Below, one piece after another: positions 59,802 to 64,000 of a DNA stretch of 64,000 bases. Positions within the stretch are counted from its first letter, which is position 1. Each line of letters opens with the position of its first letter. The translations under genes were made by a program, and so were the position numbers. The stretch is taken from assembly GCF_009936235.1 (NCBI RefSeq), contig NZ_AP022314.1:3968001-4032000 (forward strand). Reading direction: 5' to 3'. The notes under the pieces are model-generated. The model saw only the letters and a list, made by a program, of their open reading frames with translations, ran no database searches and had not been told where the DNA came from. Source of the stretch: Mycobacterium xenopi. Its GTDB lineage: Bacteria; Actinomycetota; Actinomycetes; Mycobacteriales; Mycobacteriaceae.

Positions 59802-59818
59802 ACGAGACTGTTAGTCTC
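59802..59818. promoter_or_regulatory. probable TetR operator between the repressor and efflux genes
   Basis: CGAGACT (59802-59808) and AGTCTCG (59812-59818) form a perfect 7-base inverted repeat with a 3-base centre. A second weaker one, AGAC/GTCT, lies at 59785-59797. Both are in the 84-base divergent promoter, where the adjacent TetR protein is expected to bind. Confidence 0.65.
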
Positions 59819-59853
59819 GAAAGTGCTTCGCCGCCGAAAGGAGGCGCGCCTTA

Positions 59854-61518
59854 ATGGTCGATCTTCTCACTCAGAGTGACCAACGTGCTGGCGCGGTGCC
59901 ATGTGGTTCCAACCGCGCACGAATCTGGACGATGGTCGTGGCCTGCCTGGGCGTGTCCCTGGTGATCGCGTCCATGGTCGCGCTGAACACCGCACTCGGT
60001 GATATCGCGGTGGCGACTTCGGCTGCCCAGTCACAGCTGACCTGGATTGTCGACGGCTACACCGTCACGTTGGCGTGTCTTCTGTTGCCCGCCGGAGCCA
60101 TTGGTGACCGTTACGGGCGGCGCGGAGCCCTGCTGGCGGGCCTGGCGATCTTCGCGATTGCGTCCGTGGTGCCGACGGTATTCGCCAGCCCGTTACCGAT
60201 CATCGTGGCCCGCGCCGTCGCCGGCGCCGGGGCGGCGTTCATCATGCCCGCCACCCTGTCGCTGCTGACCGCCGCTCACCGCAATGACGAACGGATGAAG
60301 GCGGTGGGCATTTGGGCGGGCGTCGCCGGATGCGGCGCGGTCATCGGCATGCTCGGATCCGGAGCACTGCTGTATTTCTGGCCGTGGCAGTCGATCTTCT
60401 GGGCTTTCGCGGCTGGCGCGGCGCTGATCTTCGTACTCGCGTGCACGGTGTCCTCGTCACGCGATCCCCAAGCCGCGCCGCTGGACTGGCCGGGCGCAGT
60501 ATTGATCGGGATTGCCGTCGCGGTTTTCGTCTTCGGCGTGATTCAAGCGCCTGCGCGCGGCTGGAGTGACCCGCTGATTTGCGGCTCGCTTGGCGCCGGT
60601 GTCGTGCTGGCGGCAATCTTCGGATTCGTCGAGGTGCGATGCCGGCATCCGCTGCTCGACGTTCGGTTGTTCGGCAAACCTGATTTCGCCACCGGAGCCG
60701 CGACGATCACGGTCTTTTTCATGGCGATGTTCGGTTTCTTCTACGCGATGATGCAATACGTCCAATTGGTGATGGGTTACAGCCCGATCAAGACCGCTTT
60801 GGCATTTAGCCCGTTGATGCTTCCGATGCTGACGTTTTCTGTGCTGTCCCAATGGTATGTGCCTCGGCTTGGGCTGCGCCTGGTGGTGTTCACCGGATTG
60901 CTACTGATATCGGCCGGCTTTTTGTGGACGCGTGTGCTCGAGATCGACTCGCCGTATTGGGACATGGTTTGGCCGCTGCTGGTGATAAGCAGCGGGATCG
61001 GCTTCTGCACTGCGCCGACCACATCGGCCATCATGGCGGCCGTACCTGACGAGAAGCAGGGCGTTGCCTCTGCGGTCAACGACACCACCCGAGAAGTGGG
61101 TGCCGCGTTGGGGATCGCGTTGACGGGATCGATCCTGGCGGCCAGGTACGGCCATCTCGTCGCGTCGCACCTTGCCGCATTCCCGGAACCACTTCGCGGA
61201 CCTGCCTCGCATTCGCTGGCCCAGGCCCTTGAGATCTCCAGAAACCTTGGCGCCCAGGGCTTGCAGCTCACCGAGCTCAGCCGCAGCGCCTTCCTACAGG
61301 CGATGGAGTCGTCGTTTCTGGTTCTAGCGGCGATTATCGCGCTAGCCGCGGTACTGATCGGCCTGTGGGCACCGGGACGTGACGGGCAACAACTACGCTT
61401 GATGCGCCGGCTCACCGCCCGGCTGGCGGGCGAGTCATTCGATGAACTCGGCGGCCCGGTGCGCCAGCATCACGATGGTGGCGTGCGGTCCACGGCTGGT
61501 GATGGTCGGCAGGATTGA
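59854..61518 (+). CDS. MFS efflux transporter, EmrB/QacA (DHA2) type
   Basis: A 554-residue membrane protein with about 14 predicted helices. Typical motifs are WIVDGYTVTLACLLLPAGAI, the cytoplasmic loop GDRYGRRGALLAG (motif A), and motif C-like GVAGCGAVIGMLGSGALLY. Proteins of this type export drugs or toxic metabolites in exchange for protons. AAAGGAGG precedes the ATG. The C-terminal 84 bases overlap the convergent mftG gene. Control by the divergent TetR gene is inferred. Confidence 0.9.
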   Translation: MVDLLTQSDQRAGAVPCGSNRARIWTMVVACLGVSLVIASMVALNTALGDIAVATSAAQSQLTWIVDGYTVTLACLLLPAGAIGDRYGRRGALLAGLAIFAIASVVPTVFASPLPIIVARAVAGAGAAFIMPATLSLLTAAHRNDERMKAVGIWAGVAGCGAVIGMLGSGALLYFWPWQSIFWAFAAGAALIFVLACTVSSSRDPQAAPLDWPGAVLIGIAVAVFVFGVIQAPARGWSDPLICGSLGAGVVLAAIFGFVEVRCRHPLLDVRLFGKPDFATGAATITVFFMAMFGFFYAMMQYVQLVMGYSPIKTALAFSPLMLPMLTFSVLSQWYVPRLGLRLVVFTGLLLISAGFLWTRVLEIDSPYWDMVWPLLVISSGIGFCTAPTTSAIMAAVPDEKQGVASAVNDTTREVGAALGIALTGSILAARYGHLVASHLAAFPEPLRGPASHSLAQALEISRNLGAQGLQLTELSRSAFLQAMESSFLVLAAIIALAAVLIGLWAPGRDGQQLRLMRRLTARLAGESFDELGGPVRQHHDGGVRSTAGDGRQD

Positions 61519-62880
61519 GCCGTCCACCACCCACAGACCTTCGATTCCGCGCACCCGGCAGCGGTGGTCGACCACGGCGACGGGGTCGTGTTCGGTTCCC
61601 ATGGGCGCAGTGCCGCAGAGGTGTTGCGACGTCGACCACAGCGGTGTGCCAACCTCGGCGGCCGCGCAGGCCAGTTCACGCGCCAACTCGCTGCCGCGAC
61701 GCAGGGCCGCGATGTCGTCGGGCTCGCTGTCATAGCGGAGCTCGATACGCGGCGGCACCCGCGGATCGGCGGAAACCAGCGAGACGCGGGCCCGTGACCG
61801 GGGTTGCATGAGGGCAACCCCGATGTGCGGCCAATCCGGGTGGCCCGCGCTGCCGTCACCCACCATTGCAACGAAACCGCCTGTGTATGGCCGAATCTCG
61901 ATGTCGTCGGCGGTGCTCAATATCACTTCGAGCACCGGACGACGCGGCACCACCGCCCAGTTGGTCGGCAACACCCATTCCGGGTGGTCGGTGCAATGCA
62001 TCCCCACCGGAAGCGGTGTCACCACATCCACGCCGGCCGCCCGCAACATCGCCGCGTCGCCGATACCCGACAGCATCAGCAGATGAGCTGATTCAATTGC
62101 CCCAGCGCACAATACGATTCGGTCAGCTAACGCGGTGATAGGCCCGCCCGGCCCGACCGCATCGACACCGACCACACGGGAACCGGAAAATCGCAGCCGC
62201 AGCGCCCGCGTCTGGGCCAGCAGCCTCAGATTGGGCCGACTCAGCGCGGGCAGCAGATAGCCGGCGCCTGACCCCGTACGCACGCCGTTGACAATGTTCA
62301 GCGGGACAGCACCCACGCCTGCCGGCATCTCAGACCAGCCACCGACGTCGTTCAGATCAGCGATCCACGCAAAGCCCGCTCTGTGTGCTGCCTCGATGAA
62401 CACTTGTGTGGTACCAACCATTTCGTGCGTGCGCTGGACCGGGATTGGGCCGTCACGGCCGTGTGCCGGGCCGTCGAAATCCAGGTCCGTTTCGATAGCG
62501 CGAAAGTGGTCTAAGACGTCGACCCATGCCCACCCCGGCGCCTCAATCCGGTCGAAGTCACGTGGCAAGCCGCGGCAGAAGTAGCCACCGTTGACCGCGC
62601 CCGAACCACCGACCGTCGCCCCACGCACGATCGGCATCCTGCGTGCCGGCTGCTCGGTGAGTTGTGCCTCGTAGCGCTGGACCAATGGGCTTGCGGCTCC
62701 GATCGGCAACTGCAACCCGTTCGCGGTTTGGGCGAGCAAATCTGGATCAGCAAGCGCCGTGCCGGCCTCCAACACCGTCACCACACAGCTGGGATCGCCG
62801 GAAAGCCGTTCCGCCACTACAGATCCAGCGCTTCCCGCACCGATGATCAGCACATCGCTACGCGGGCCCGCTGCGGTCAA
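61435..62880 (-). CDS. mftG: GMC-family oxidoreductase, mycofactocin-associated MftG
   Basis: About 481 residues from a TTG at 62880; the frame is open to 62949 and the start is uncertain. The FAD motif is DVLIIGAGSAGSVVAERL, the GMC signature is RGATVGGSGAVNGGYFCRGL, and the C-terminal catalytic region has STSQHLCGTAPMG and VVDGSILPTITSRGPHATIV. It follows mftF with the order of Rv0696-Rv0697, which is why I call it MftG. MftG is thought to reoxidise reduced mycofactocin and pass electrons to the respiratory chain. Confidence 0.87.
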   Translation of the reverse strand: MTAAGPRSDVLIIGAGSAGSVVAERLSGDPSCVVTVLEAGTALADPDLLAQTANGLQLPIGAASPLVQRYEAQLTEQPARRMPIVRGATVGGSGAVNGGYFCRGLPRDFDRIEAPGWAWVDVLDHFRAIETDLDFDGPAHGRDGPIPVQRTHEMVGTTQVFIEAAHRAGFAWIADLNDVGGWSEMPAGVGAVPLNIVNGVRTGSGAGYLLPALSRPNLRLLAQTRALRLRFSGSRVVGVDAVGPGGPITALADRIVLCAGAIESAHLLMLSGIGDAAMLRAAGVDVVTPLPVGMHCTDHPEWVLPTNWAVVPRRPVLEVILSTADDIEIRPYTGGFVAMVGDGSAGHPDWPHIGVALMQPRSRARVSLVSADPRVPPRIELRYDSEPDDIAALRRGSELARELACAAAEVGTPLWSTSQHLCGTAPMGTEHDPVAVVDHRCRVRGIEGLWVVDGSILPTITSRGPHATIVMLAHRAAEFIE

Positions 62881-62888
62881 CGGGACTG

Positions 62889-64000
62889 TCAGGTCCGGAT
62901 TTGCGGTTTGAGCGGACCGATGTTGCGCTCCCGCACTACCCCGCCCCACACACCGAGGCCGTAGACCAGGTCATCGAGACGTTTGAGCACCAAGTAGGGC
63001 AGCAGCCCGATGGGCCTGGTTTCGTCGTCGCTGTCGGCCTTGTGATTGACCCAATCCACGACGCCGTCGACGATCGCGGCGATGATCACCGCGCGTCGGC
63101 AGTGCCGGGACACGATGGCAGCACCCAGCGCGACGGGCCAGTAATGCCGGCAAATCGCTGACGCCAATTGCAGTGCGGCTGACCACAAGCCGCGTACCAC
63201 GACGGTCACAACATCCCACAGCCGCGTTTCGGGACCCTGCATCTTGCGGGCGATTCGTCGGCCGGTCAAAGCGGCGACGGCCACCGACGCCAGGTAGCCG
63301 ATCGCTGAGCCGATCGACATCAGAATCCACATTGCCAGCGCCGAGCCCGAGATCACAAGCGGTGCCGTCTTGTCCGGATGACGAACCGACAGCGGGGCCG
63401 CAGAGCTGCCGTAAAACGCTTTGCGCGCAAGCCAATCGCGCAGCTCGGTGCGGTGGTCATGCGCCACCAGCGCAATGGGCTCGTAGCGCAGCCTGGCGCC
63501 GGATTCCACCAGACGCCAACACAAGTCGACATCCTCGCCCGCCCGCAGCGTCTCGTCGAACCCGCCGACGTCACGCAATGCTTTGGTACGGCAGATGATT
63601 GCTGCGCTCGGAACGTAGGAGACCGGCCCGTAGGGCATGACCGGGGCCTCCCGCTGACCCAGGTCCAGCGAGGAGCGCACCGCCTCGTAACGCGCTAGCA
63701 GATGGTCACTTTGCGGTAAACCGACGATGCGCGGGGCTACCAGCGCGACCGTGGGGTCGCAAAAATGGCCGAGCAGAGATTCCAACCAGCCGCGGCGTGG
63801 CACCACGTCAGAATCCAGGAACGCCACGAAATCGGTGGAGCAAGCGGCAAGGCCGGTGTTGCGCGCAGCCGCCGGCCCCCTGCTACGAACGTGGCGCAGC
63901 ACCTCGATGTCGCAGTGCATTCCCGCAAAATCGTCTTGTTCAACCGGGACAACCGAGCCGTCGTCAACAACGACGATGCGCAGCCCACGCAACGATGTCG
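62889..64000 (-). CDS. mftF: mycofactocin glycosyltransferase MftF (partial at window edge)
   Basis: The C-terminal about 370 residues of a family 2 glycosyltransferase; the 5' end is beyond the window. The GT2 motifs VVVDDGS, RNTGLAACSTDFVAFLDSDV, and the ED-x-R-x2-W-like AGEDVDLCWRLVESGARLRY are clear. Several hydrophobic segments follow (SALAMWILMSIGSAIGYLA). It adds glucose units to mycofactocin. The stop lies close to or inside the mftG start region, so the two are coupled. Confidence 0.9.
   Translation of the reverse strand, partial: TSLRGLRIVVVDDGSVVPVEQDDFAGMHCDIEVLRHVRSRGPAAARNTGLAACSTDFVAFLDSDVVPRRGWLESLLGHFCDPTVALVAPRIVGLPQSDHLLARYEAVRSSLDLGQREAPVMPYGPVSYVPSAAIICRTKALRDVGGFDETLRAGEDVDLCWRLVESGARLRYEPIALVAHDHRTELRDWLARKAFYGSSAAPLSVRHPDKTAPLVISGSALAMWILMSIGSAIGYLASVAVAALTGRRIARKMQGPETRLWDVVTVVVRGLWSAALQLASAICRHYWPVALGAAIVSRHCRRAVIIAAIVDGVVDWVNHKADSDDETRPIGLLPYLVLKRLDDLVYGLGVWGGVVRERNIGPLKPQIRT

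Noticed and set aside
1..64000. CRISPR array, tRNA or rRNA genes
   Set aside because: No regularly spaced repeats and no cloverleaf-like or rRNA-like sequence was recognised on either strand.

Overview
The window looks like chromosome from a mycobacterium, probably a slow-growing non-tuberculous species. It is GC-rich, and gene order from about 20 kb to the right end resembles the Mycobacterium tuberculosis Rv0695-Rv0753c region in reverse: mftF-mftG, rpsJ to rpsQ, atsA and its activating enzyme, rplN to rplO, sppA, Rv0725c-type methyltransferases, fucA, serA2, xylB, secY-adk-map, sigL-rslA, then mmsB-fadE9-mmsA. This assignment rests on protein families and remembered gene order, not on a search.

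Layout. 1-2.6 kb: tail of an ABC permease, a DUF4389 membrane protein, a flavoprotein monooxygenase and decayed remnants of an ECF sigma factor locus. 2.7-6.4 kb: valine catabolism operon mmsA-fadE9-mmsB behind a perfect palindrome. 6.4-9.5 kb: HAD protein, NarL-type two-component pair, MarR regulator. 9.6-17.9 kb: an accessory block that looks like a small biosynthetic cluster. Four minus-strand genes (KASIII-like enzyme, SRPBCC protein, ThDP enzyme, PLP aminotransferase) face two plus-strand flavoenzymes (FMO-like and berberine-bridge-like) across a promoter with a 9-bp inverted repeat. The aminotransferase is cut by an IS630-family element. 17.9-22 kb: sigL-rslA and map-adk-secY. 22-34 kb: five TIGR00027-type methyltransferases in two groups around xylB/serA2/fucA, an AraC regulator, a methyltransferase, an alcohol dehydrogenase and an SDR. 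34-36.6 kb: sppA and an F420-type oxidoreductase, both frameshifted. 36.6-54 kb: ribosomal protein genes of the spc and S10 clusters, split by a 13E12-type HNH gene, a DinB-like protein, formylglycine-generating enzyme, a lipoprotein, arylsulfatase and an MBL-like protein. 54.4-57.8 kb: a carboxylesterase interrupted by an IS1380-like element. 57.9-64 kb: cytochrome P450, a TetR/MFS efflux pair, and mycofactocin genes mftG and mftF (cut by the window edge).

Two insertion sequences each interrupt a gene that becomes a continuous reading frame again when the element and one target copy are removed. Several frames, including essential rplC, are broken in short homopolymers, so part of the apparent pseudogenisation may be consensus error rather than biology. 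No rRNA, tRNA or CRISPR array was recognised.
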